From contig QPFY01000006.1 of assembly GCA_003665825.1 (NCBI GenBank), positions 310,001 to 374,000 on the forward strand: DNA of 64,000 bases, written 5' to 3'. Positions 1 to 10,353 of the stretch are shown one piece after another; position 1 is the stretch's first letter, and the number at the start of each line of letters is the position of its first letter. The notes beneath the pieces are model-generated. The model saw only the letters and a list, made by a program, of their open reading frames with translations, had not been told where the DNA came from and did no database searches. A program made the translations under genes and the position numbers. This DNA comes from Microbotryum silenes-acaulis. Its lineage: Eukaryota > Basidiomycota > Microbotryomycetes > Microbotryales > Microbotryaceae.

Positions 1-225
1 GGCCTCTACAACAACCCCCAACAACCTCAACAGAAGGACGTGAGTCTTCGAGCAGCTTGACAAGAACTTTCGGGGACCTTCGGTTCGAGCTCATGGTGTC
101 CCGCACTGGGAACACTCGTGTTGGCTTCTGGTTGATCACAGTACGCTCAAGCTCAAGCTCATCAACTCGGTCAACAGTACCACGCGCAGCACCAAGGAAC
201 CAACTCGGCTCAGGGAAAGCGCTGA
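1..225 (+). CDS. 3' end of a small Gln-rich protein gene (gene A)
   Basis: The window opens inside an exon (1-39, frame 1) that ends at a GTGAGT donor. A second exon (142-225) follows a CAG acceptor at 139-141 and ends in TGA, giving a Gln/His-rich tail. The exon-1 end carries the motif GLYNNP followed by KD at the splice site. The small gene at 5156-5661 has GLYKNP and RD at the matching splice position, so the two look like paralogs in tandem. The function is not recognised. The 5' part lies outside the window. Confidence 0.5.
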
Positions 226-1013
226 AAGATGCGTCGATATTCGGAGTTGGGTTAAGTGGGCGTCTCAGACGTGGCATCGACGAATGTGAAGAGGAGTCAG
301 GGGTTTCGTTTCCTACGCTTTTGTCCGGTCCTTGCTGCAATGGACCGGGTTTGACTTTCGAAATAATGACAACATTATCTCTCGACGTCGGGGCCTACGG
401 TATAGCGTATTTGCTCGCTGAAGCATGACCAAGGACTGTGCACCAGTGGTGATCATGTTGTGCGCGCACTCGAGAATCGCCGAGCTCGACGACTGGGCGA
501 GCCCTTTCGCTGTGTCATTGCACACACCTTCCGATTTAGCATCTTGCTGCACCAAAACACCACATGCAATGTTTAATCAATCGAACAGCCCCTTTTGTGG
601 CCAATGCAAAATTTCATGTTTGACTACAGCTCCACCTAAGGGCGAGCTGTTTGTAGACGAGCCGTAGGCGGGTGAGGCTCTACGGTTTGGGCCCGCGCAA
701 GGGGAACAAAACCCCTAACTCGTTTTCGTCCGTTCTCTCCACATTTCCTCTCTCTGTACCCGGCTTCCGACTTTCTCCTCGATCCGCGCTCTCTTTCGGA
801 CTTTGCGCCGGCATGCCAGCGGTTCTTTGCGCCGCGGACCCCTCCTCTCCATCGGAAAATACTTCTTTCACATTCCACAAACAGTCTTCCAGCAACTTCC
901 AATTTGTTCCAACTCGGCCTGTGATACCGGAAGCACGATCCTCAAAAAAGAGGCCAACGCGACTTGTTGTAGCTTTTGTTCTATGGGCTTCGAAAAGGTT
1001 TTATGGAGGGGGG
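226..1013. other. Intergenic stretch, no gene seen
   Basis: No open frame here looks like protein or joins to a neighbour by sensible splice sites. The stretch lies between the 3' end of gene A and a TATA-box promoter. Confidence 0.4.
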
Positions 1014-1303
1014 TATAAAAGAACGGAAGAGGACGAACGCCTCTCTCCCTACTACCATTCACTGCTTCTGCAAGCTCGCTCCAAAAGCCCGCGCTTGTCC
1101 TTCCCTCTTCCCTCCCTCGAGAACGCTAAGTCTTGTACCTCGTCCTCGAATTACCCCTCGAACTACCCCTCCACAGCTTGCGAGTTGTCTTGTCCCCCAA
1201 GACCTCTGACGAGCCAGCTTGCTCCTCCCAGTCGCCTCTCAGCTCCCACCACCTCGTCGTTCGCACACCACCTCACCGCTCTGCCAGCCCAACTACACTC
1301 GGG
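1014..1303 (+). promoter_or_regulatory. TATA box and pyrimidine-rich leader cut off by a transposon
   Basis: A strong TATAAAA lies at 1014-1020. It is followed by a CT-rich stretch to about 1300, then a GTGAGT donor at 1304-1309, as expected for a transcribed leader with an intron. The next thing downstream on this strand is the inverted-repeat transposon at 1481-5088, and after it the start codon of gene B (5156). The simplest reading is that this was the promoter of gene B before the insertion. I see no AG acceptor between the transposon end and the gene B start codon, so the link is an inference. Confidence 0.35.
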
Positions 1304-1480
1304 TGAGTACCCTCATGTTTATCACTGGGTCCTTGCTGCCGTAGATCATGGCAGTACCGCTTGCTCTCGAGCCCCGATCATACGTGGCGGCTAACCTGCT
1401 TGTTCGACGGCGCTCCTAATATCACCCGCCCGCCTGCCTAATCGGTAATTGGTAATCGGTAATCGGTAAGGAAAATGGGT

Positions 1481-2145
1481 TAATGCCGCGAGCAAATGGT
1501 ACAATTACAAATGCACGCGCGCGCGTTTACCCGTCAATCAATGAAGACCGTAAGCGTGCCTCTCTTTTCTCCAATCTCCGATCCCACAACGCCGACGTCT
1601 TTCTCCTGAGCGAAACTGCAGTGGCCGACCTTCCCCGGAAAGGGTGGCCCAGTGGACGCAGGAGTGCCAAGACTTGAAGCTCTCCGCTCTTTTCACTCCT
1701 TTCAACAATACTGCCATACTCTGGAAGAGCGACTCCGTGGTCATTAATTACTATTGATCCCGAGTCGCCTCCCAACACTCTTCGTGCCTCTTTCTCTTTC
1801 CCGGACCGAGTCACCGACGCCACCTTTCGTGTGGGTGATTCAAAAGTCCGGGTTGTATCAATATACCGAAGCTTGACCCATCTACCTCGGTAGTAAGGTG
1901 CAAAGTTCACTTACAAATGGTGCATTCTTCGCGCAAGTTGGTGCGTTTGCTCCCGAAAAAAGGTGCGTTTACCAATTAAGGATGGTGTATCTACCACGTA
2001 GCGGGGCAATCCGCTGTATCTCGTGTAGTATGCCATGTATCACCCTGAAACTTGACGAGCCCTTTTACATGACCACCAAGTACGTCCACCCTTGGTAAGA
2101 CGCAGTCTCACCCGGATCTCATGTAGTTGAAAATTGTGCCCGCAC
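1481..2145 (+). repeat. Left terminal inverted repeat (interrupted)
   Basis: This arm matches the reverse complement of about 4759-5088. The match is broken once, at 1533-1865, by sequence absent from the right arm. The arm carries several copies of a GGTGCRTTT-like motif, which could be subterminal transposase-binding sites. Confidence 0.8.
1533..1865 (+). mobile_element. Fragment of a LINE AP-endonuclease domain inside the left inverted repeat
   Basis: Translation gives blocks typical of the exonuclease/endonuclease/phosphatase domain of non-LTR retrotransposons: an N-terminal block with RASLFSNLRSHNADVFLLSE (about 1554-1613), a middle block with FTPFNNTAILW, and a terminal block with FRVGDSKVRVVSIY ending right at 1865. 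The frame shifts between the blocks, so it is not functional. No reverse transcriptase, poly(A) or 3' end is present, so this is an internal fragment and not a standard 5'-truncated LINE copy. Confidence 0.6.
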
Positions 2146-2469
2146 TCCCCCCCGGGCGGGCTCGACGAAGACCCCCAGGCATCGAAATATTCACTTTTTC
2201 TTTTACTGGGTACTACAACAGGTCAAGTGATCCGATCATGCGTGTCACTGCCCAAGCAAAGTAGGCCCTGCATCCACTGCACAGCCGCGCATCGCCGCCA
2301 GCGACCTTGCTCAATTTTGTCTGGGTGCACGTAGCCTGCTTGACGCGTCGCGTCGCGCCAAACACCTACTTCTACTTTCGACTCATGTTCACCGCGCCAC
2401 GCCAGTTCCTGCCATCCGTTGCCATCGACCGATACTCGCCTTGGTTCCATAACTCGTTTCGCATACGTC

Positions 2470-4242
2470 ATGTCCAGTCAGCAGATGAATGCAACGCTCC
2501 AGAACAAGGGTGGCCGACCCCGCATTGGGACCCGACCAATCGACATGACCAGCCCACCTGCACGTGGCACCTCCCAGATGTCCTCGACTACGTCTACCCA
2601 GAAGAAAGACTTGGGCCAGCGGGAACCCGATATTATTGACCAATCTCCCTTAGTGACGCACTCCAATCAAATCTCAATGACTCCTGAGGACTGCTCCGAC
2701 GATGTCGACTCGAACGCCGACTCAGACCCCGCCGTCGACGACTCCGAAGCCAGCTCCTCCGATGGCGGGGAAGAAGCAATGGATCGACTGCGCCAAGTCG
2801 TCAACCTCCTCAAAAATTGTGCACCCAACCATCTACAGCTGGAGTATGACACAATGCAAGCCAAACGTCAAGCGATCATGTCGTCGAACCGCCTCTGGTC
2901 GGCGGAAGAGAAAGCCGACTACGGGCAATGGCCGCTGATTCTTGACGACCGAAGGAAAGCAGATGAATGGACGCTCAAGGACACCATACCAATTATCAAG
3001 CTTCCTTTGTACATGGCCACCGAAGTATGTCGATACTGGTTCCAAGCATAAGCAGTCATTGATGGCTAGTTGAAGTTGCTGATTAGGAAGCAAAACTGAC
3101 AAAATTATTCCTCACCGATCCTCCTCCTATCCTTCACTGGCGAAACCAACCGGAACAGGAGCACGAATGGACAGCTTGCAAATAGACTTTGCCACTTGTT
3201 TGAAGGTGAGAGGGAGAAGCGACTTGTGTGGATCCCGCTTACCTGATAGGCTGACTATAATCCGCCGAGCTGATGATCGCAGAACATCGTTGCTTTCCTC
3301 ACAGCTCGGGCAGAAGGACCCATCCCTCGTCTCACCGGAGGCAGTGACCGGCCCACAATCCCGTACGCAGAGTGGGAGCGAGTGATCGTGAAACCGCGAG
3401 TACCGAAGAAGGGAGACTTGATGCCTAGGTCAGAGTTTACGCGACAGCCCGATGGCAACGCTTGCGGCGTCTTCGTTTGTCGAACGATGGAAACGTTGGT
3501 CGCGGCGGTTGCGTTTCAGTCTGAATTAGACTGGAGCTGGAGCCCACTCAAGCCACTACAGGACAAATTCTATGCTGACCAACGCGCATACATGTTAGAC
3601 GTTGTTATTCATGCTCGCTTGCGGTGTGACACGGAGTTGGAAGCAAAGTCTGACCCCCCTCCCCTCGATTTGCGAGAGGGGACTGGAGCTCCTTCGCCGC
3701 CTCCCGGTCAGTCATTCTACTGTTGATCTCAACGATCTGATCTTAGTCATAGTTCAAGCTTGCTTGATATTGAGGCTGACACTCTTATGTATGCAGAATC
3801 TGTCCCACTCGCGCTCAAGGAGAGTTCGCCGGAGCTCGAAGAGAAGCCCTTGGGATCGCCCGGCTTTGAAAATTCCGCGCCTACCCTCGTTCTGATTGAT
3901 CCTTCGATCGGCACAATGTACACCTCTGAGTCCAATCCCGACGTTCAATGTACTGCTCCGTTGATTTCGCGAAGCCCGCGGCCCAACCCGGCACCGTCAA
4001 TTGCAACGATTGGTTCGATGCCAGATGCGCCGCCAATGAGACTCCAGAGGGTCGTAAGGTTCGACCCTACTCCCCCTCTGCCGGTGTCTGAGGCACTCGA
4101 GGTCGTTGCTTGCTTGCCAAGGTATCAAACACGTACATTGGCCGTTCGGTCAATTGCCGCTATATCCACAAGCGCCCCAAGCCCTCGCCGATCGAAGCGC
4201 AAGAGGGAAGAATCCTTTTTCAAAGCTGCGCGGCTTCGCTGA
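2470..4242 (+). CDS. Transposon-encoded Ulp1-like (C48) cysteine protease
   Basis: The likely start is ATG 2470, giving an acidic, Ser/Asp-rich N-terminal exon (2470-3024) that ends at a GTATGT donor. A well-supported exon, 3283-3706, encodes the C-terminal half of a Ulp1 fold. It holds RQPDGNACGVFVCRTME, with the catalytic Gln and Cys in the spacing of SUMO proteases. It splices (GTCAGT donor, ATGCAG acceptor) to 3797-4242, a Pro/Ser-rich tail ending in a basic KRKR nuclear-localisation-like stretch. The exon or exons carrying the catalytic His/Asp, between about 3087 and 3282, could not be resolved cleanly; one reading has a stop, so decay is possible. Ulp1 domains occur in several eukaryotic DNA transposons, often beside the transposase. 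Its target is unknown. Confidence 0.6.
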
Positions 4243-4758
4243 AGCCTTGCACTCAATGCCGGGCTCGCAAGACGAATCTGATGTTGGAGTCAATTCAAGG
4301 TATGGGCTCTCCCAACCTGCATCGGATCCTTCCTTATCACCAGAACACTCACATTGGTCATGGTTTATTTTGAGCAGCTACAAGAAGAGGAGTGAGGTCG
4401 TCGATCCTAAGCCGTGCCATTATGAGTAGAACGGAAGGATGTATATATATATATAATGAGATAATGATCGCGGCTAGTGACATTTGCGAGAACACTTGGT
4501 GATGTGCTACTAGCTTTTTTAGGACAGGTTCACGGATGGTTTGGAAAGGCAGTCAATGATCTTCCTTGTCCATCAAGTTGCTGAGGCAGGAAATACGGCG
4601 AGGAATGCTATACAAGGTGTCCCACCCCATATGGACACATCCAGCAGCTCCGAGATGATTGATCGTCTTAGTCATTGTATTGCAGCCTAGGGTGTGGGGG
4701 GGGTGGCTACTCGGTCCGGGGTCCGGACGATGGCCGCGGCTGGGACGAGAGCCGTGGG

Positions 4759-5088
4759 TGCAGGCACGATTTCCAACGAAATGAGATCCGGGTGAGAGTG
4801 CGTCTTACCAAGGGTGGACGTACTTGGTGGTCATGTAAAAGGGCTCGTCAAGTTTCAGGGTGATACATGGCATACTACACGAGATACAGCGGATTGCCCC
4901 GCTACGTGGTAGATACACCATCCTTAATTGGTAAACGCACCTTTTTTCGGGAGCAAACGCACCAACTTGCGCGAAGAATGCACCATTTGTAAGTGAACTT
5001 TGCACCTTACTACCGAGGTAGATGGGTCAAGCTTCGGGGGTAAACGCGCGCGCGTAATTTGTAAATGCACCATTTACTCGCGCCATTA
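4759..5088 (-). repeat. Right terminal inverted repeat
   Basis: The reverse complement matches the left repeat from the terminal TAATG through the shared CGGATCTCAT block. This arm has no insertion and represents the ancestral form of the repeat. Confidence 0.8.
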
Positions 5089-5155
5089 TGTATGGATGCT
5101 CCTCTCGTTTCTCCTTTGTGCCTTCCCGCCCTCGGTTCCTCCGCCGACGTTCCCA

Positions 5156-5661
5156 ATGGCTCGTCGACCCCCCAAGGCCCAAATCGTGAGGGAGTACTAC
5201 AACGGCAAGGTCGTCATTCAGGTCAGGGATGATGGTACGGTCACGGAGAAGAACTACAACAATGTGAGTCGGGATGATGATTGCCAACAACGTGAACTAA
5301 ACAGGCCGGTCGGGCCTTATGGGACTGGTTATAGTGAGACGCCGGGGAGTCGGCGTGTTCGGCCGGAGAGAGGGTTCACACGCTGTCCCTGCCTCGGGCT
5401 TCACAACAATTCTGAGTCGCTCTCCTCATCGCACATAAAAAACTAACTCATCCTTCCCTACGTTGTTGATTCCTTCATACAGGTCATCCAAGGCCTGAAC
5501 GGCCTTTACAAGAACCCCAAGTTCCCCGAGATGAGAGATGTGAGTACCGAGCCCCTTGCCTACATGGAGAAATTCTTATCTTCTTTTCGTTGTCCCCGGC
5601 CCTACAGGGCGCTCAAGATCGGATGTACCGCCTCGCGATGGACTATTATCGATACCACTAG
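5156..5661 (+). CDS. Small 72-residue protein, three exons (gene B)
   Basis: Exons 5156-5263, 5483-5539 and 5608-5661 join in phase 0 with consensus GTGAGT donors and CAG acceptors, giving a 72-residue protein ending YYRYH and TAG. It is too short for most gene callers. It begins MARRPPK and carries a KVVIQVRDDGTV segment that may form a beta hairpin, then GLNGLYKNP. The GLYKNP block and its splice position match gene A at the window start. The function is not recognised. The 3'-most repeat of the transposon ends only 67 bp upstream of the start codon. Confidence 0.6.
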
Positions 5662-6602
5662 AGACGTTCTTCGAACACAAAAACAACCCCGACCGAGACG
5701 GAGGATGCGCTGAGCACACACACACCAAGAGAAGACTTTGATGGATGGAACCCTTGAATTAGGTCGAGGAGTTGAAGGATGGCTGTTGGGGAGGTTGGAA
5801 CGAGCAAGATGCCGAGACTGTCGAACGTATAGTAGGCCGAGAGGATTCGAGTTATTCGAAGGATCTCGGACTAGTCCCTCCCTAAAAACGAGAGCAAAAC
5901 CCTAAAGACATACAAGGCGATTTCTTCAAAGGCGCTCATTAAAGAATAGAAGTTAGAGAGATGGTGTATGTGCATGTGGAGTTGCAGATGATCGGTTTGT
6001 TGGCTTTCCGGGGAGAGCTCCCAGCGCAACAGAGGCTTTCGAAGCTCAAGACGTGGAGGGAGATGTAAGACGGGCACGAGGCTCGTCGATAGGATGATAG
6101 ATGATTGATGATAGTTGCGAATGAAATAACACGAAACCCCAGACGTAAAACGATGAACAAGGAGCGAGACTCTAGCTCACTCCAGGAAACCCGAGTCCTG
6201 GAGAACCTGCTGCGATCAAGACGACTTTGAACAGACCTACCTGATCAATCATGAACCGAGCACCAGGTTTGGGACGCTATATATCTCGCACTGAATGACA
6301 CTTCAGTCAGCACCGTTGCGAGAGCGAACGGGGAAGAGACTAAGAAGTAAAGTGTTAACCATGCGCTAAACATACTAACAAGCTAGTGACTTGTAAGGCC
6401 AGGGCAAGATTTATAAAGCAAGAATATCTTCCATTTAGCATCAGAAACAGAAACAGGAAACAAAACCTAATAAAGCCTTCAGACTCTTAACTACGCACCG
6501 CGACATTCTATGAACCCGGTTTAAATTGAGGCGCAGGCTTCTCCATCTTTCTCCCTCCTGCTCTTCAGACCTTACCCATCGCACCTCATCCCATCGCCAC
6601 TC
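5662..6602. other. Intergenic stretch, no gene seen
   Basis: No convincing coding frame or RNA gene was found. Sequence composition is unremarkable. Confidence 0.4.
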
Positions 6603-7615
6603 ATGAAAGAAGCCCCAACACAACCATCCTACAACTTCGCGGATCGAAAACGAACAGCTCTGTCAGTCGATGACGTCGATCGACTTGCCGCAATGTATGC
6701 GAAACAACGCACGACCGTCTCTTCCCTGAAGGCCGACGGCCACGAAATAGTCAAGTTACTCGAAGGTAGCTTGGTCACGCGGTCCTGGCCCACGACACGG
6801 CTCAAGTAGTTGTCACAATGCTTGGGAAGATCGTGTCGATTGATCCCTCAACCGGGATGCCTCCCGTGTAGTAAGTGACGCGAACAGCGTTTAGGGGAGC
6901 AGCCCGTTGATATACCTTCATAATGTCAGCCAACCATCCATTCAGCCTCAGAGATGCGGACATCGAACGCGTGGGCCGACCCGAACTGTCCTCGAGACAA
7001 ATCGACCTCGAGCTCGCGACACCCGAAGCGGTCGTCGTGGAAGCTCTGCAACGAACACGGGACAAGTTTTCCCAAGAAATGACTGCCGCATGCAGCATAG
7101 CTACGGATTCGAGTAAGTAACTTCTTGAACTGTGCTCTTGGTGTGGGATTGTTGAGGAGCTAATGGAAAACTACCAAGCAGCAATTCCCTTCAACACGTC
7201 TTCTTTGAATGTCAACCCTCGAGTTGTTTTTCTTCACCATCCGCTGGTGACACTACATGCGTGAGTCATCACTTGACATTGGCTGTGCAGTCTTAGGTAT
7301 GACGCAAACTGAGATAAAAAGCAGACATCGGACTTCAGACAGGAGGTGATCCTACCCCCGAAAGGGGGGGGGCACCCACCGTGGCCTGCCTGGGAAAACG
7401 ACATCGATGCCAACAAATACCACATGTTCTACAACAACGCTCGCGAAGGAAGCTACAATGGCCGAAAAGTAGCAAAGTCTTACGCTACGCCGCTACCTGT
7501 AAACGTTGACGGGCATGTTGAGCTGTACGCACACACCATTTTAAGGGTGGGGGACGTATGTGCAGTCATAAGGCCACGGGTAGAGACGGCGGAAGGATTG
7601 ACTTCGTACCGCTGA
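6603..7615 (+). CDS. Hypothetical multi-exon gene, splice phases unresolved
   Basis: Several stretches look like protein. 6603-6765 begins MKEAPTQPSYNF. A short block around 6810-6870 includes GKIVSIDPSTGMPPVY. The next block, about 6924-7111, has DADIERVGRPELSS and ends at a GTAAGT donor. A further exon is 7182-7260, and a last open stretch (about 7325-7615) contains WPAWENDIDANKYHMFYNN. Plausible donors and acceptors separate them, but the phases of two junctions do not match. The gene is therefore either mis-spliced here or decaying. A run of nine or ten G at about 7364-7373 is a likely indel site. No family is recognised. Confidence 0.35.
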
Positions 7616-8008
7616 TAATCCAGGTCCATGGGACACTAAATGTGAGTCTTCACTGCCATCGCTACAGATGGACAACAGCAAAAATACTGATAGTTGAAAT
7701 AAACGAATCACGCAAAAAAACAGACCTCTAGTTCAGTGAATTGCGGCTCACCATCCCGTGGCAGCTTGCAAGTCAAGCTTGCGACACACTCGACGCGGGT
7801 CTCGACGACGGTCTGAGCCCATCATCGGGCTTCCAGAGAACAAAAAAGTAGTTCAGTGAAGAAATGAAGTCTCTGTACATTTGATCGTCATCGCGCGGTC
7901 CTCTCCCGACTTCAACCACTAGGTTTCCGTTATTGAACAGTACCGCAGCTGTTGCAGCAAAGTACATCACATTGTAGCGGGTCAACGGTTACGGTGAGAG
8001 GTGGCGCG

Positions 8009-8908
8009 ACCAAGACTGCCAGGATTGAGTCGCGCATGACGGTGGCGTGCACCGAGGACAACCCACGAATCGCCACTCGCTCCGACTTTGACCGCAAGGA
8101 GCTCGGGGGTCAAGGCGCCTAAGTCGAAGCTTCGATCGGTCGACTGAACCTAGAGGCGAGCGAGAGTCAGGTCGGCAGGCTCGACCAAGAGATTATCGAG
8201 GGTTCGAGAGACAAGCTGCGAAAGACCCCAGAAGAAGCACCTCCTCGTTCGTCTCGACGCTTGTCCATTGGAGGTCATCCAGTTCCCAGCGGCTGCCCTG
8301 CTTCCCCTCATGCACCACCTTCATATCAGGAGCGGCCATTCGAACGGCATCGTCCCAGTGAGTTCTGCTGGCCCCTATTCGCGCTTAAGGCCGTGCATCT
8401 TGCTTACCCGTTCGTTCCCCACGCAACGTTCATATCCTATAGACATTCGATTCCAACCTCATCCAATGCACACCTCAATACCTCGCCACGATCCTCTCAA
8501 ACCCAGTTCGCCTCGTGAGAGACCAAGCCAAATGGCTGGGCAGCATCGTGCCGGCTCTCATCATTGACCGTGGCGCACCCAAAGACCGATCCGCTCGCTA
8601 CAACAAGATTGTACGACTTCTCCTCGGCGCTACAGGGGACAAGATTTACGACTTTGATCAAGCCGATCTTCCCGTGAAGCCAGAATGGAGCGCCAATGCC
8701 CTGGAGAGTGTCCGTGCGATTCGAGAGAACTGCTTCGGCTCCCACGTCGCCAAGTTGGAGCATGGCCCGGATGCGTCCTTCTTCAGGATAAACGACTTCA
8801 AAGCTTTCGGGTATCGCCTCGCTGATGTCTTGTTCAAAGTCGAAAGCATCCTCCCCTTGCACGAGATCCTGGCGGGCTCGTGGCAGACGGATGGCGTGCA
8901 CCTGCATC
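8009..8908 (+). repeat. Left arm of a 900-bp inverted repeat
   Basis: This arm is the reverse complement of 8992-9891. Every pair of mirrored frames checked satisfies position sum 17900, so there are no indels, and the translated frames are identical. It ends abruptly at ACCAAG (outer) and at CCTGCATC (inner). The arm holds a truncated copy of the gene on the right. Confidence 0.9.
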
Positions 8909-8937
8909 CCGGCTCGAATTCGAAGCGCCGCTATTAG
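8443..8937 (+). pseudogene. Inverted partial copy of the neighbouring hypothetical gene
   Basis: The frame from 8443, after a TATAG acceptor, encodes the same residues as the last exon of the minus-strand gene, including GATGDKIYDFDQADLPVK. It then diverges at the inner repeat boundary into unrelated residues before TAG. Upstream in the arm lie the copied penultimate exon and only the last 34 codons of the first exon. The copy has no promoter or N-terminus of its own, so it is probably not a functional gene. Confidence 0.6.
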
Positions 8938-8991
8938 AAGGTCCCACTGTTCAACTGTTTTCAGCCGCTCTCCTGATATCCATGGCGCGTA
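8909..8991. other. 83-bp spacer at the centre of the palindrome
   Basis: This is unique sequence between the two arms. A transcript crossing it could fold into a hairpin with a 900-bp stem and an 83-nt loop. Confidence 0.8.
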
Positions 8992-10353
8992 GATGCAGGT
9001 GCACGCCATCCGTCTGCCACGAGCCCGCCAGGATCTCGTGCAAGGGGAGGATGCTTTCGACTTTGAACAAGACATCAGCGAGGCGATACCCGAAAGCTTT
9101 GAAGTCGTTTATCCTGAAGAAGGACGCATCCGGGCCATGCTCCAACTTGGCGACGTGGGAGCCGAAGCAGTTCTCTCGAATCGCACGGACACTCTCCAGG
9201 GCATTGGCGCTCCATTCTGGCTTCACGGGAAGATCGGCTTGATCAAAGTCGTAAATCTTGTCCCCTGTAGCGCCGAGGAGAAGTCGTACAATCTTGTTGT
9301 AGCGAGCGGATCGGTCTTTGGGTGCGCCACGGTCAATGATGAGAGCCGGCACGATGCTGCCCAGCCATTTGGCTTGGTCTCTCACGAGGCGAACTGGGTT
9401 TGAGAGGATCGTGGCGAGGTATTGAGGTGTGCATTGGATGAGGTTGGAATCGAATGTCTATAGGATATGAACGTTGCGTGGGGAACGAACGGGTAAGCAA
9501 GATGCACGGCCTTAAGCGCGAATAGGGGCCAGCAGAACTCACTGGGACGATGCCGTTCGAATGGCCGCTCCTGATATGAAGGTGGTGCATGAGGGGAAGC
9601 AGGGCAGCCGCTGGGAACTGGATGACCTCCAATGGACAAGCGTCGAGACGAACGAGGAGGTGCTTCTTCTGGGGTCTTTCGCAGCTTGTCTCTCGAACCC
9701 TCGATAATCTCTTGGTCGAGCCTGCCGACCTGACTCTCGCTCGCCTCTAGGTTCAGTCGACCGATCGAAGCTTCGACTTAGGCGCCTTGACCCCCGAGCT
9801 CCTTGCGGTCAAAGTCGGAGCGAGTGGCGATTCGTGGGTTGTCCTCGGTGCACGCCACCGTCATGCGCGACTCAATCCTGGCAGTCTTGGTGTAGAAACA
9901 TCGCTCGCCATCTTGATCCTCGAACTGCAGGTATGCCGGTGGCAGCTCTTGCACATACACGACGCCGGCTCGGATCCACTTGTTGCCCCCCGAGTCGACG
10001 AAGAGGTGGCGGTTGCGGCGGGGATCGATGTCCGGAATCTCCGCAGGACCCGCTTCCTCACGATCGAGGTGCTCCTGAAGCTCCTCCGCCGTCATCGGCA
10101 ATGCGCTCGACGCCGACAGACAAGGGAGACCGGGCACGAGCTGAGGAGCGCAGAGGTACTCCATGCCCCACTCATCGTCACCTTCGACGACGAGTCGTGC
10201 CTCGCTCCAGTCGACGGACGGGAACTTGAGGTGGATGTTCTTGCGGTGAAATTCCGCAGCGTCAAAGATCCTCTCGGTGGCCCCCTCCGTCTTCGAGGGG
10301 CGAAAGTAGGGCATCCAGTCGTTGTCCCATTTTTCCTCGGACGATTGGGACAT
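8951..10353 (-). pseudogene. Hypothetical protein gene with an in-frame stop and a frame break
   Basis: The frame begins at ATG 10353 (MSQSSEEKWDND) and stays open to TAA at 9780-9778. Coding-like sequence continues in the same frame after that stop. It then shifts by one base near 9650, runs to a GTGAGT donor at 9542, and resumes at 9457-8951 in phase 0. Skipping a 45-nt GT-AG segment (about 9790-9746) could remove the TAA, but the frame break would remain. No family is recognised. The last exon is rich in hydrophobic and acidic motifs (DRGAPKDRSARYNK). Its 3' 900 bp are duplicated in inverse orientation on the left. It may be a dead gene, or it may contain assembly errors. Confidence 0.5.
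8992..9891 (-). repeat. Right arm of the 900-bp inverted repeat (probable source copy)
   Basis: This arm mirrors 8009-8908. It is contiguous with the upstream exon of the minus-strand gene, whereas the left arm is not. This side is therefore probably the original and the left arm the copy. Confidence 0.85.

Larger units (their letters stand above)
1481..5088. mobile_element. DNA transposon with long terminal inverted repeats and a Ulp1-like protease
   Basis: The left end (TAATGCCGCGAG...) and the reverse complement of the right end (TAATGGCGCGAG...) match over about 330 bp. The left arm spans 1481-2145, interrupted by a 333-bp insert at 1533-1865; the right arm spans about 4759-5088. A 66-residue frame is identical in both arms (1898-2098 and 5005-4805), showing very high identity. 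The termini are flanked by TA, so a TA (or TTA) target duplication is likely. The interior encodes a C48/Ulp1-type cysteine protease. I recognise no transposase, so the element may be non-autonomous, or its transposase may be of a family I cannot see. Confidence 0.8.

Noticed and set aside
672..1394. 240-codon plus-strand frame
   Set aside because: It covers the TATA box and CT-rich leader and has low-complexity composition without family motifs.
8497..9075. 192-codon minus-strand frame across the palindrome centre
   Set aside because: It is an artefact of reading from one arm through the spacer into the antisense of the other arm.
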